From assembly GCA_963575745.1 (NCBI GenBank), contig CAUYUJ010000337.1:217737-281736 (forward strand): a DNA stretch of 64,000 nucleotides, written 5' to 3'. Under the pieces are notes generated by a model that saw only the letters and a program-made list of their open reading frames with translations, ran no database searches and was not told the DNA's origin. The stretch comes from Prorocentrum cordatum. Its lineage: Eukaryota; Sar; Dinophyceae; Prorocentrales; Prorocentraceae. Of the stretch, positions 1 through 10,690 are shown piece by piece. Position numbers and translations under genes: made by a program. The number at the start of each line of letters is the position of its first letter. Position 1 is the stretch's first letter.

Positions 1-230
1 AGCGGCGTGGCCCAGTCGGCGTCGATGGCGCTGTCCACCGCGAAGTGCACCATGCGCGCATTGGACTTCATCTTGGCATAAGCGTTGGCGAACTTGCGGC
101 CCAGCTTGTCCTTGTTGACAGCGGCGAACTCACGAACCTTCGCAGCCCGCTCCATATCGCCACCCGCGGGGACAATGAATGGAAAAACGCACTGGGTCTT
201 GGCATCGCCGAACAGCATGGACTCGTCACC

Positions 231-913
231 CTCAGGAGAAGGAGTGGGCAACGCGGGCGAGAAGGGAGAGGGGCAGGAGGATGAGGAAAGCGAGTGCAAG
301 GAGGGGGGGGGGGGGGGGGGAGGAAGAGGGGCGGGAGGGGGGGGGGGGTGCGAGGGGAGAAGGAGGGGGGAAGAGGACGAGGAGGATTGTTTAACACCAA
401 CATCAACTGAAAGAACGCCCACCCCAGTGTGAGAGAGCAGGCAGCCTGGCCAGGGGGGCCAGACGGCATCCCCGCGGCTCCGCGCGCGCGCCCCGCGCGC
501 GCCCCAGGGCCTTCTTTTCCTGCGTTCGGGGCCCGTGGGACGCGCGGCGCGCGCGGCGCCGCGGGGGCGTTCATTCCGCCCCCCGAACGCAGGAAATAAG
601 GCTCTGGGGCGCGCGCGGGGCGCGCGCGCGGCGCCGCAGGGGATGCCCATCCCGCCCCCGATGCAGGAGGAGTGAAATAATGCCCACCCCAATCTGAGAG
701 AGCAGGCAGCCTGCCAGGGAGGCCAGTGAAGGAGAAGCGAACGCCCAAAGGTGAAGGGGGGATGAGGTTGGGGGAGGAGGAGGAGGAGAAGGAGGGGGGG
801 GGATGAGGAGGGGGAGGGGGGGGGGGAGGGGGAAGAGGAGGAGGGGAGGGGGGGGGGAAGGAGGGGGGGGGGGGAAGAGAAGGAGGGGGGGGAGGAGGAG
901 GAGGGCTGTCCAC
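231..913 (-). other. Probable intron in the Cys-rich family gene
   Basis: On the minus strand a GT donor at 913-912 follows codons reading LCDAP. A pyrimidine-rich tract ending CTGAG precedes the downstream exon at 230. Splicing there joins the two open frames without a stop (APGDESMLF). Most of the intron is C/T-rich on the sense strand (runs at 300-385 and 775-905), and it contains the inverted and direct repeats listed separately. Boundaries are inferred from reading frame and AG|G context only. Confidence 0.5.
417..726. repeat. Intronic palindrome (about 63-nt arms) flanked by a direct repeat
   Basis: Arms at about 467-529 and 584-647 are inverted copies with only a few mismatches and a loop of about 54 nt. 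Both contain a CGCGCG/CCCCGCGCGC core and a CCTGCGTTCGG end. The whole is bracketed by near-identical direct repeats at 417-462 and 682-726 (both start GCCCACCCC and contain GAGAGAGCAGGCAGCCTG). It looks like a MITE-like or fold-back unit inside the intron; no coding capacity is seen. Confidence 0.7.
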
Positions 914-2063
914 GGGCGCGTCGCACAGGTAAGTGGATAACGCCGTCGCCAAGCCGTCATCCACCTCGTTATTCACGAAGGGCGCCTTGATCTTCTCGAT
1001 GCCGTCTCGCCGAGTTCTCGCGAGCTTCCCGCGTGCGTCCGCTGCTTTAGTGTTCGCCACCTTCACGCCAGCAATGGTCTCAGACAAGGAATCATGCTTG
1101 CTCTTGGCGTCGGCAATCGCCGCGAGGACGGCCTCTTTCTTGGCATTGCAGTCGTGGGCCTGCCTCCGTCCGTTGACGCCCTCGATCTGCGACTCCAGCG
1201 CGCGGAAACTCTGAATCATGTCACCCTTGTGCTTGGCGTACTCGAGGTCCGTGCTGCTGTCGTACTCTTTAATCCTCCCCCACATCTGGTCGACCTTCTT
1301 GAACTGGACCGCCTTGTAGTAGGTGAGCGTGTCCTTCGCGTTCCTCCTCAGCTGCTTCGCGAAGTAGCTCTTCGCGTCGTTGAAGGCGGCCGGGGCCACC
1401 TTCGACTTGAACTCCTGCCGCGCCTCTGGCACCTCCTCCTCCTCCTCCGGTTCATCCTCGCCCTTGCCGCCTGGCAAATGGGAGTCATCATCGTCGTCAT
1501 CATGCGGCGGGGCCCCTGCTGCCTTCGACTTGCCGTCGACCCCCCTCAGCTCAGTCCTGGGCGCCTTCCCCGTCCTCGGCGTCGGCGCGCCGAGCGTCGT
1601 AGACGGTGCTCGGCGCTTCGCTGAAGTCCCCGCCGGGCTCGCCTGGCCGCTCGAGTTGCGGGCTGAGCGAGGCGAGCTGCCTCGCGCACTCCTGACCCTG
1701 AGCGTGCCTCCAGAACGGTGCCCAAGAATCTCGGGCGCGGCGGGGGGCCGCGACTCCCCCGACTCATCGCTGGGGCTGTCATCGCGGGCAGCTGCGCCCT
1801 GCAGGGGCGGATAGAACGCGAGGAGGCGACGAGGCAGCGAAGGAGATATGAAAGTGGTAAGCGAGAAGAGGGCAATATCAAGGATTGGAAACTTTGGGAG
1901 ATGGGGTTAGATTGGCACTGGGGCCCGCTCCACGGGAATGTACCTATCCAGCCAGGTGGGAAGGGCAAAACCCGTATGATGGGGATATACATACCAAGCC
2001 AGGTGGCAGGGTCAAATCCCCCTAAATCAAAGACCCCCGAAAGTAGATCACTACTGAGTCACG

Positions 2064-2130
2064 CGAGGACGACGAGGACGACGACGACGACGACGACGAC
2101 GACAACGGCGACGAAAACGACGACGACGGA
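2064..2130. repeat. GAC trinucleotide tract
   Basis: Nearly pure GAC/ACG triplets (plus strand) that lie in the presumed intron or linker of the minus-strand gene. No other content is recognised between about 1,560 and 2,250. Confidence 0.8.
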
Positions 2131-2878
2131 TGAAACGCGAGCATTCCCTGCAACGGTCGTCGTCTTCGCGCAGGGTCTCGAGGGGGCAAGAACCCCAGAG
2201 CGCCCAAGGGAAACGCCGCCAGAGGAAGCCGTGGCAACTTAGATATTCGTGGATGTCTCGCCCTGGGCGGCCCCTTGCTGCACCGCGTGCTCGCAAAGCC
2301 TCGGCCCCGCGAATGCCCTGGAAGACGCTGCCCGTGATGCTCGGAGGCGCCTTCATCTTCTTGATGTCCTGCGCCTGTTTGTGCGCGGCGCCGACCTCGC
2401 TGGCGATCTCGTCGGGGGCTCGGACCGCGATCACAAGGCGCCCGTTCTCCACCTCCTGGTAGATGTTCTTGTCCTGCTTGCCCTTCCTTCACTTCTCTGT
2501 TGCGGCCTCCTTAGTGCAACCGAAATTACGCATCCACCACGCGATAAACTGGGACTTCTCCAACAGGAAACTCTTGCCAGCTCGCTTGACGGACCTCGGG
2601 TGCAGGAGCGTTGTGGCGTACTGGATACTGGACGGCATCGGATCTGGCCTTCGCAGAGCGGCTCCTCTTCGTTGCTGTCCTCAGGCCAACCGCCATGACC
2701 TCGACCTTGCCTGGCTCGTTCTTGGCGGCTTTCTTCACCTTGGCTTTCATCGTGGCGGCCTTCTCGGCGACCCGCTCTAAGGCGTGGAGGGCGTTGAAGC
2801 AGTCCACGTCGATGCGTTTGAAGCCGCAGCGGCCGCGCTTGCTCTTCATGCTCAGCGGGGGGTCGCCGTCGCAGACTT

Positions 2879-2960
2879 CGCATTGGAACTGCTCATCACC
2901 AATGGTGATGAGCAGTTCTAATGCGAATCGGATGGTGATTCACCATCCGAGTCGCATTCA
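2879..2960. repeat. Two consecutive fold-back palindromes at the gene's 5' end
   Basis: The first palindrome (about 2,879-2,923) pairs GCATTGGAACTGCTCATCACC with its inverted copy around a 3-nt loop, one mismatch. The second (about 2,921-2,960) pairs GCGAATCGGATGGTGA with its inverted copy around almost no loop. Both lie between the MVSSD start and the CEVCD motif and break the frame there. This is the pattern left by snap-back template switching during replication. Confidence 0.75.
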
Positions 2961-3019
2961 TCCTTGGAGGTATCCTGCACCATGCCTAAGATCTCATCGT
3001 CGTTGTCTGACGAAACCAT

Positions 3020-3591
3020 TGCACCAGGATAACAACAATTTATCAAAACATACGGGGAACTGCGTCGCTGGTTCCCCAGGTGCCCTCGCAGGCAAAACCT
3101 CGTTTGAGCAAAAATGGCAACGCGGTGGCAAACGACTGCAATATTGACAGTGGCATCCAGGCTCGAGAGGCGAACTGGGCTCCTGTTGGTCCTATGGGGC
3201 ATGCTGAGGCGAGAGCGCAGTAATCTTCCAAAGCGCCCAACCTCGATTGGACCTGGTGCGATCTCGAATTGCAATTCGGGGCCGGGGCTTGGCAGCGATC
3301 AGAGCTCGCATAGGATTGCCGACGTTTGCCGGCGACGGCGACGACGACAACGATGAGGGAGGGGCGAAGGATTCTCAGGCGGCCCTCGACAAGACAAAAC
3401 AGGCGCCATCATCCGCAGGGATCTTCCCTCCCAGCCTGCCCGGCGGCTCCGCGAGCTCTTCTATTCGCGTAGAGAGGAATGCAGAGGGGGGCGGGGGAGA
3501 GGTGGGAGAAAGGGAAAGGATCGAGAAAAGGGAATAGCAGGTAAAAAGTTTCAGGGGGCGGCAAGAGGGAACGATTGGAGCTACGCGCCAC
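3020..3591. other. No gene recognised
   Basis: Sequence upstream of the ATG at 3,019. No domain, convincing splice-linked frame or repeat is seen apart from a short CGACGACGACAACGA tract near 3,340. Confidence 0.5.
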
Positions 3592-4074
3592 TCAGTCCGA
3601 AGCCGAATCATCGTCACTCTGCGCGATGTGAATTGCCTGAATGAGGGTCGCGCGGTGATCGTCGCGACGCTGGCCCTTGGTCATTGCAGCCTGGATCGCG
3701 CCCCCGAGCGCGCGGAGTGCAGCTCTCATGGCCCGCAGCCTCCTCGCCAAGAAACGCCCCTGTGCCTTGGCGATGCGTAGCTCACGGAGCATCTTGCGCC
3801 ACTGCCTCCTCGCGAACGGGCGCATGGTCCGCGCGAACTTCGGCGCGGCCACCCCACCTCGGTGAGCAGTCGGTTCGGGGCAGATCTCAAGCGGTGTAGC
3901 AGTCAGAGCCTTGAGCCGCGACAGTACTACGGCACGGAGAAATGAGAGCGGGGCCCCGCGCGCGGGCCTCTCAGACGTTCCCAGAACACAGGGGGCCGCA
4001 TGGGAATCCTTGCGGGCCTTTGGGGGTCGCCATGGAGCCAACTGAGGCCTTGTTGTTGTCCCCGTGGGAGCCAA
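3592..4074 (-). CDS. Possible small basic protein or terminal exon, unrecognised
   Basis: Open on the minus strand for 160 codons without interruption. The C-terminal half is a basic, Arg/Ala-rich helix-like stretch (MLRELRIAKAQGRFLARRLR) followed by an acidic end (QSDDDSASD) and a stop. The first half is Pro/Arg-rich and less convincing, so the true start may be downstream or spliced. No family is recognised. A long ORF in GC-rich sequence can occur by chance, hence the low confidence. Confidence 0.25.
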   Translation of the reverse strand: MAPTGTTTRPQLAPWRPPKARKDSHAAPCVLGTSERPARGAPLSFLRAVVLSRLKALTATPLEICPEPTAHRGGVAAPKFARTMRPFARRQWRKMLRELRIAKAQGRFLARRLRAMRAALRALGGAIQAAMTKGQRRDDHRATLIQAIHIAQSDDDSASD

Positions 4075-4261
4075 ACTTGTTTACTGCCCGTTCCTCGTCG
4101 CGATGGTCGTGGCGTCGCGTTAAGCTGCGTCGGAGAAACCCGACGCGTGGGTGGCCTGTTGTCGGGTGACTATGGTGTCAGGGCGCGCTGCTATGGTCAA
4201 CATGAAGCGTTTTCATTTGTGTAAGTTTGTCGTGACCACGTCGCTGTTTTGAGGCACGTGA

Positions 4262-4440
4262 AGTGGTTGCGTCGTGGTTGCGTCGTGGTTGCGTCGTGGT
4301 TGTGTCGTGGTTGCGTCGTGGTTGCGTCGTGGTTGGACGCGGCCTGCCGTGGTTGTGTCGTGGTTGCGTCGTGGTTGTGTCGTGGTTGCGTCGTGGTTGG
4401 GCGCGGTCTGGCGTGGTTGTGTCGTGGTTGGGCGCTGTTC
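4262..4440 (+). repeat. 11-bp minisatellite (GTGGTTGCGTC)
   Basis: About 13-15 units of GTGGTTG[CT]GTC. A few longer variant units contain GGACGCGGCCTGCC or GGGCGCGGTCTGGC. The 11-bp period makes all three frames open, so ORFs here are artefacts. Confidence 0.9.
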
Positions 4441-4915
4441 GTCGTGGGCTCGTCGTCTTGCTTGGTATGATGTCTTAACATGTCTTAATCGTGAGACATG
4501 CATGTTGCAGAATATAGCGCGGGAATGCATGCGTGTCGCTGGTATCTCTCGGTGGCTGGCGTGCGACGTCGGCGATTCCCCGCACGTTTACAGCAATCGT
4601 CGCGTCTCTGTTTGACGGTTGTCGCCGATGTCGGGCCACGGTGGCGCGGCCCGCACGGTTCGTCCACCCTGCTCGTCCACGCATGACCAGCGCGCCATGG
4701 CAGCGTTTGGAGCGCGGCCGGGGAATCCTGACAAGCGCGCGTAGTTCGGCGCCGTTGTCCTCCTCCTTGTCCATCCCCCCTCGCCCTCGTCCCTCCCCCC
4801 TTCGTCCCTCCTCCTCCTCGTCCTCCTCAGCGTCGTGGTTATTCCCCCTCGCCCCAGGTCCTGACCCTGGATGTCCCTGGAGGTCCCTCGAATGTCTCCA
4901 GAGGCCCCTACCCTA
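4441..4915. other. No gene recognised
   Basis: Unique-looking sequence with a C/T-rich stretch at about 4,760-4,830. No motif or supported coding frame was found on either strand. Confidence 0.5.
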
Positions 4916-4916
4916 A

Positions 4917-5215
4917 GTCTTAACAATCAGTTTCAACACTCAGTTTTAACACTCAGTTTTAACCGTCAGTTTTACCCCTCAGCTTCAACCCCTGAATGTC
5001 CCCAGTGGCCCGTGAAGTCCCCTGAAGGCCCTCGGGGGGGGGGGTCCAGGGTGAAGCTGAAGTCCCCTGAAAGCCTCTGGAGTCCCATGAAGGCCCCTAA
5101 AGTCTCCTGAAGGCCACTGAAAACACTGAAAGCCCCTGAAGGCCCCTGGAGGCCCCCTTGCATGTCCCCAGGAGGCCAGCCCCCTGAAGCCCCTGAAGTC
5201 CCCTGACGGCCTTCA
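4917..5215. repeat. Two adjoining minisatellites (13-bp and 12-bp units)
   Basis: 4,917-4,990 is built of degenerate CACTCAGTTTTAA units. 4,990-5,215 is built of degenerate CCCCTGAAGGCC units, interrupted by a G run near 5,035. Both arrays are degenerate and look old. Confidence 0.75.
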
Positions 5216-5272
5216 GATGGATAATGCTGATGTGGTAACGGCGATTGCGACAACGAGGAGCATCACGTGTTT

Positions 5273-6135
5273 TCAAGCTGGTGGGCCACTCAGTACTGTA
5301 TTGAAGTAGTGTTCGACTTGCGCTTGGTTCGGGGTCTCTCTCTTGCGCGCCGCTTTGTCAGCGCAAGTTCTGCCCCGCTCGCGCCGCGCCCCCAGAAAAG
5401 CGATCGGTTCGGCATCGCCGGGGCGAGCACAATGATTCAAACTCACGGTCCTAGAACGATCGCACCTGACGTGCCCCGGCAAGTTGCGCACTAAGCGGCA
5501 GCGGCAGTACCCGTGCATAACCGCAGGATCCTCAAACACCAGACTCGCGCCACCAGGAAGAAAATCTAGGTTGCGGCGACGGGGGAAGGGGGGGGGATCT
5601 GGAACCGATACTTCGGGCGCAGCGGGCCCTTCCGGAATCTCATGGCTCTCTTCCTCATCGCTAGACGACGTGCTAGTCGATGCGCTGGAGTCGCTGCTGG
5701 GCCCCGAAGAGGATGAAGCAGCTGAGGGTTCGCAATTTGGGGGGGGGGTCTGGCGGAGGAGGTAGTTCGTGGCCATTGGGCTCTTCATCATCTCCGCCAT
5801 GGGGGCGTTCACCTCCAGGCTCTAATATCTCATCGGAGTCGTCGTCCCCAACATCATCCTGGACTGCTGGTGCGCTGGTCGGCGCTGGGAGGGGGGGGGG
5901 CCTTTTCGTTTGGACGTCTTCCAGGGCCAGATCAACATGATGGTCGTCCCCTCCAAGGCCCCTGAGGATATTCCTGCAATGGTCATCCCCTGCGCCAGGA
6001 TCGACCATATCACCATTCAGTATACACCGAAAGTAAGACAATGGTTGGCTGCTGTCAAGAACGCGCAGACCTTTACCGAATAAATCAGCCAACACCAATG
6101 CGCACTGGTAATAGAATCCCCCCAACCCTTTAATG
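5273..6135 (-). pseudogene. C-terminal part of a broken multicopy dinoflagellate gene (frameshifted at a homopolymer)
   Basis: The reading begins at LKGLGGFYYQCALVLADLFG near 6,135. It continues through YFRCILNGDM, a Pro-rich linker and an acidic Ser-rich segment, then a Cys/His-containing C-terminus (PAVMHGYCRC, RPGDAEPIAFLGARRE, QAQVEHYFNTVL). The frame changes inside a run of nine G (plus strand) near 5,736-5,744, where the linker reads PPPPDPPP in one frame and TPPPNCEP in the next. Protein order suggests this is the 3' end of the same gene as the pieces at 7,373-10,435, with 6.1-7.4 kb inserted or intronic between them. No biochemical function is known to me. Confidence 0.5.
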
Positions 6136-6155
6136 CGAAGCGTGAGGTGGTCTAG

Positions 6156-6162
<7 letters not shown>

Positions 6163-6244
<82 letters not shown>

Positions 6245-6246
6245 AT
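6163..6246. repeat. CT dinucleotide microsatellite
   Basis: Almost uninterrupted CT repeats with a few T insertions (CTTTCTCG, CTGTCTCTAT). The Leu/Ser ORFs over it have no meaning. Confidence 0.95.
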
Positions 6247-7372
6247 CTCGTCTCTTTCTGTCTTCCTGCTTCTCAACTAACCTCTCTCCCTACCCTCTCT
6301 CTGGATACTCTCGCAAACCCCCTGCCATGCCCTTCAAAGCCCCTCTGCAAAGACCCTGCTCAGACCCCTCCAATACCTTGCAAGCCCTGCAAACCCTGCA
6401 ATATCGTCCACCCCCCCCTGGCGACTGTTCCTGGATTGGCTGGCGGGGATGCGCGAAGCGTCAACCATCTTGGGCCACGGCCGCGGCCTTCGCGAAAACG
6501 TCGCTCACCCGCATTATCTGTTGAGCGCGCGCACCCCCCCTGAATTGGCGACCACCCGCGGTCGCAGAGCGCTCGACGCAGGACCAACGTCGGGCAGGAT
6601 CTGTCCGTCAAAGTTTTTTTTTTGGGGGTCGCGCGGCACGGGGGTTGCACAATCTGATGCAGCGCGGCTCGTCGGACGCGGACGCGCCCCGTCGAAGCAG
6701 CTTGGTTTGTATGTCCACCTAGTCAGCAAGCTTTACTGCATCCCTCAGTTCTGGCTCGCAGTCTTGATACACAGTAGCTTCATTGGCCCCTGCTTCCAAA
6801 GCCACGTGCGGCTGTAGCATCGAGGTGGGATCATGAAATGGGCACGCACTGCTCGAAACTATCGCGCGCCATCTGTCGCCACTGGCAGCGACCCGCAACA
6901 CTCGGAAACGGAAACCTCCTGGCTGTCCGCAAGCGGCACGGAATAAACATTACCCGCCTGGAACGTACACTTCAGACATTCGATCTGCATTCTGGCAGCC
7001 AGGTCCGACGGGCCCCGATAGGGTAGACTACCTGGGGCATGCAACTAACACAAAACATGAAACGCCACGCCCCCATTTTCACCACCAAGCCCCACCCTTA
7101 TCTCCAACTTAAGAAGCCGAACATTCAGGGGGGCATGATATCCCACGCATTGACCCTCCTGGCTCAGCCCTCCCCCAGCCCATGCTCGCGCCCTTCCCTC
7201 CACCCCTCCCTAATCATATTGCGGACTGGTGTGCGTGAGGGAAAATGTTTGAATGTGGATGCCTGTTGCAGTTGGAACGATGAAGCTCCAGCCCTGGCTT
7301 TTTATATGAAAAATAATGCCTGTGCACCTGCTTGACAACTTCTGAAGACTTCAATCTCTCTGACTTCATTCA
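6247..7372. other. No gene recognised; lies between two parts of one broken gene
   Basis: Contains a short CCTGCAA-type repeat near 6,370-6,405 and a T run at 6,612-6,621. No domain was found. It may be an intron or an insertion separating the gene parts at 5,273-6,135 and 7,373-10,435. Confidence 0.45.
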
Positions 7373-10300
7373 TTACGATGCTGGCTTTGAAGAATAAGTG
7401 AACAAATGTCTGAACTCATATGACATAATGGTTCGCCCATCCTCTGTCTCGCACAGCTGGCTCATGAGCTGGATGTTCTGGCGCAACCTGTTCGTGCTCA
7501 AGATCCAAGCTGCTTTTGAACTAGCTGCTCGTTGTTTGGAAAGGGTGGTGACTGGGCGCTCTCCCTCTACTCGTTGTGAAGTCAAGGGCGCCATCCTGAA
7601 AGTAGTCTCCTCGTGTTTGAGCCCATGTGGAATATCTGGCACATCGCCATCAGCTATCCGTCTGATGTCATATTCCCATTGGTCCCAAAGATCTAAGCTC
7701 ACCCGATTGCGTTGGCAACGAGGTCGCTCTTCCATTTGCTTCGCGATCTGCTGGGCCACGGCGGGCACGGACACCTCATAATAGAGATAGGGCACCTCGA
7801 AGTAAAACTTTGTTTTTACCTTGAACTCAACAGCGAATCGACTGAAATAGAATTGTGCATCCGCATGCACTTTCGCATCGCCATCAACTTGGTATCATGT
7901 CAGCTGGTTCCCATAGTCTGCTAGGCAGTCGATGTCAGACGTAGTTTGGTATCTGATCTCATGCATTCGACGGCCCTTGAAAGGGCACATGTATTGCTTC
8001 TTTTCTTTGAGCAGCTCCCCGTGGCAGCCGCGCCCGCGCGCCCACGACCCGACGCCCTCGGCCCCGCGAAGAAAATGACGAACAGCCCGAAACCACCTCC
8101 AGAAGTGATGGTCCTTACAAACTACAGAAACCGCTTTTAATTGAGCTCCATCCTGAACTTGGGCAACAATTCGCCGGTCGAAATCTTGCTCGCAATTTCC
8201 CGAATCCGAAAACTTGCTTTACGACGTCCACGAGAGTGCTGCATCGCTATTTCGCCAGCGACGCTGAAAAATTGTCAAGACTGCCGAAGAAGATCGTGGC
8301 GATCCCGCCTTTTCAAATCCGCTTTCATGATAACTCGAAAGACCTCGCTCCGGAAAAGAGAACACAGCGATCTTAGCATGTCGAGTTTGCCAGGCCAGCC
8401 GCCTGACTCATTCATGGTGGCCTCGAGGGATCCGTCGATGAGATGGCCCCAGTCGTAGACAAACGCCTCAAGAGGGCCACCCCCGAAGGAGACAGGGTTG
8501 CTGCCAGGGGCAAGCGAATGCAGGAACGGGGGTATGAACGGCAGGAGCAGGACGTCGGATCAGGAAAAGGAAGTGAAATGGGCGAGAGGAGGGGGTGGCA
8601 AGAGGAAGGAGCGATAACATAACGGAGATGACACCGAATGGACCAGCAGTTTTGATAGAACAATATGAATACTTCCCCGGGTGAATGGGCCAACGGGGGA
8701 TATAGTATGCCGCCATGGCGGCTGGAGTGCGCGCCAGCTAGCACGCGTGCACTCGGGAACTCGAGAGTGAAAGGGTTGGCCAGGGTGCTGCCTGCTGACG
8801 CGCTCCCCCCCGTCTCTCCCAACCGCCCCATTGATCTTGCCCCTGGTCCTCCCGCTCATATTCCGAACGTTGGTCCTGCACGTTCTGGTTAGGTTCCTCT
8901 TCCTCCCCCCTGCCCTCCCCATGCGCCCCCTTGCAGCCTCGCGCGAAACGAAATCCACGTTTTCTATTGCTTATATAGTTTGGCTGTCCCACAGCACCGC
9001 TCGAGGCAATATAAAGTCGCACCTGCTGAACTCGCTGGCAACTTTCAAGTTGAGAGAGCATGCGAAGTCTCCCAGCGCGTTTTTACAATCAACGACCCCT
9101 CGCTCAGCTCCAAGGTCCGAAGTAACGCTGCGACCAGCTTCAAGCAAGAGCTCAAAGAAGCCCTGGGCCAGTAATGAGCCACAAAGACCAAAACATCGCC
9201 ATGACTTTGTCCACGAATGCCATGTGCCCATGCCCGAGTGTAGAGCCTGGACACATTCATTTCCTGACTTGGCCATCGATAACATAGTCGAACATGGTGG
9301 TGAGAACTTCGATCCCTGTGGTTGGTGATGAGTCCATGTGCAAATGAAAAGTTCGTCGCTTACCAGCACTGGGGCCCACTGCGCGAAATATCCGACGACT
9401 AACCAACATGCGTGCTATATCAGACCTGGGCCGTGCTCGAGTCAGTCGGCTCCGCCCAGGGATTATGTAGTTCTCCTCGGCAAGAGCGTCGATCACATCT
9501 TGGCCTGAATCGGGCCACAGCGCTTTGATGTAAGATTGAGTGCACTTCTCATTATCTCGCAAGTCTTTGATCATGGGCGAAGCCTCGACGAACCGAATTA
9601 TCTTCATGGGATCAGCGGTGTGGAGTGCATTGGGATGCATCACCTCGGGGATCGCCGCGCGGCCCCTGAAGCCCTCACCCTGGTGCTCACAGGGGTTGCA
9701 TCGAACAGTTTGCTGGAGAATGCGGGGCGAAGGCTTCGAAATGAACGGGAACGTGGACGGCAAATTTCGCATCGAAAATTCCTCCCAGTTGACGACCGCC
9801 GCAAGGCCCAAGACGATGGGCACCGCCATCGCCACGGGCAGCTCGTACACGTCAGTAACCCTATTGCCTGTTCGTTGACAAAACTCTTGGAGATGATGAT
9901 GCTCCCTCAAGGCCAGCTGGCACGATCTCGGGACATGAACCGAACTGCCCAAACAATCAGCGGGGATTGGATCGCACTGCACGTGTCGGTGCCGAGTGTA
10001 CTCTATCTTCAACACTGCCGACCCTTTTCGCCGCTGCTGTGACTGCGTGAGGTCATCGACCCCTTGATAAATGCAATTCCACGGGCGAAGTGTCCAATTC
10101 GTTTCGACCAAACCAATCAAAGCAGGGCCCTCCAATCGAGGCGAACATATGCCGTTAAGCTCCAATATATTCGATCGTGCCTCTCTCTGTTTTGCTGGCG
10201 CCACGCGGCCAGGGCCCGCAACGACAGCAGCGCAAAACAGTTCCCCAATCTCCCGTCCGGGGGCTCGCCTCCGTCGTCGCCTGAGTCGTTTAGCAGGGCC

Positions 10301-10435
10301 CTCCAATATCGACGCGGACGATCCAGACCTGTCGCTCCGCACGGGCTCGAGAATTTCGCAATCACTCGAGCTGGCTGTGGGTCTGACAGGTTTAAGCCAA
10401 CATAAATGCAACGTGGCAGCGGGAAATACGACCAT
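7373..10435 (-). pseudogene. N-terminal and central parts of a broken multicopy dinoflagellate gene, possibly transposase-like
   Basis: Open segments follow each other in several frames on the minus strand. At 10,435-9,257 the segment ends in RRTFHLHMDSSPTTGIEVL and DYVIDGQ. At about 9,260-8,970 there are pieces such as VFVAHYWPR and TSDLGAERGVVDCKNALGDF. At about 8,460-8,150 it reads WGHLIDGSLEATMN and VIMKADLKRRDRHDLLRQ. At 7,870-7,373 it reads SSKAAWILSTNRLRQNIQ and IMSYEFRHL. The paired HMDSSPTTG and SDLGAE motifs could be acidic residues of an RNase-H-like fold, but that is inference. The order of pieces matches what I recall of a recurring predicted dinoflagellate protein of unknown function. 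At least three frame changes mean it is not translated as one protein. Confidence 0.45.
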
Positions 10436-10479
10436 GGTTCTGACGATGTTGGCGACAATGCAAGCTTGCTACTAGTACG

Positions 10480-10690
10480 TTGCATCTTACTCGGGGGTAA
10501 CATGAATGATTGCTTGCAACTTGTGTTAGTACGATTCATCTTATGTGGGGGTAACATTAGTACGTGACATATTTTACGGGGGCGACATGAACGCAAGCTT
10601 GCTATTAGCACGTTGCGTTTATGGGGGGGGGGGGGGGGGGGGGGGGGGGGTAACATGCGGGGGGCATGCATCTTATGCGGGGGGCAACAT
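10480..10690. repeat. Degenerate tandem repeat with G runs, including G28
   Basis: Units resemble TTAGTACG..CATCTTA..GGGGGTAACAT and recur about five times. One unit carries 28 consecutive G (10,623-10,650). On the minus strand the units read MLPPSKMQRT, MLPPHKMNRT and similar. Spaced G runs on one strand make quadruplex formation plausible. Confidence 0.7.

Larger units (their letters stand above)
1..3019 (-). pseudogene. Broken multi-exon gene of a Cys-rich, dinoflagellate-type multicopy family (partial, runs off window start)
   Basis: Translation probably began at the ATG at 3017-3019 (MVSSDNDDEILGMV, acidic). A putative metal-binding stretch follows at about 2,800-2,890, with CEVCD and then GRCGFKRIDVDCFNAL. 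A basic helical region comes next, then QFIAWWMRNFGC and ENGRLVIAVRAPDEI to about 2,250. An acidic linker (HDDDDDDSH, PEEEEEVPEA) and coiled-coil-like sequence occupy 1,477-914 (FNDAKSYFAKQL, VDQMWGRIKEYDS). The last exon, 230-1, reads GDESMLFGDAKTQC and FAVDSAIDADW and leaves the window. Visible damage: inverted duplications at 2,879-2,960, a 7-bp tandem duplication at 2,618-2,631 that shifts frame, and TGA at 2,489-2,491 where the reading suggests Trp. The exon order resembles predicted dinoflagellate proteins I have seen; function is unknown. Exon limits other than the last intron are approximate. Confidence 0.55.

Noticed and set aside
918-934. CACAGGTAAGTGG, a perfect-looking splice donor on the plus strand
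   Set aside because: Lies antisense within the coding exon of the minus-strand gene, whose frame reads through it.
4249-4615. Cys/Val/Trp-rich ORFs near 4.3 kb
   Set aside because: Translation of an 11-bp minisatellite in three frames.
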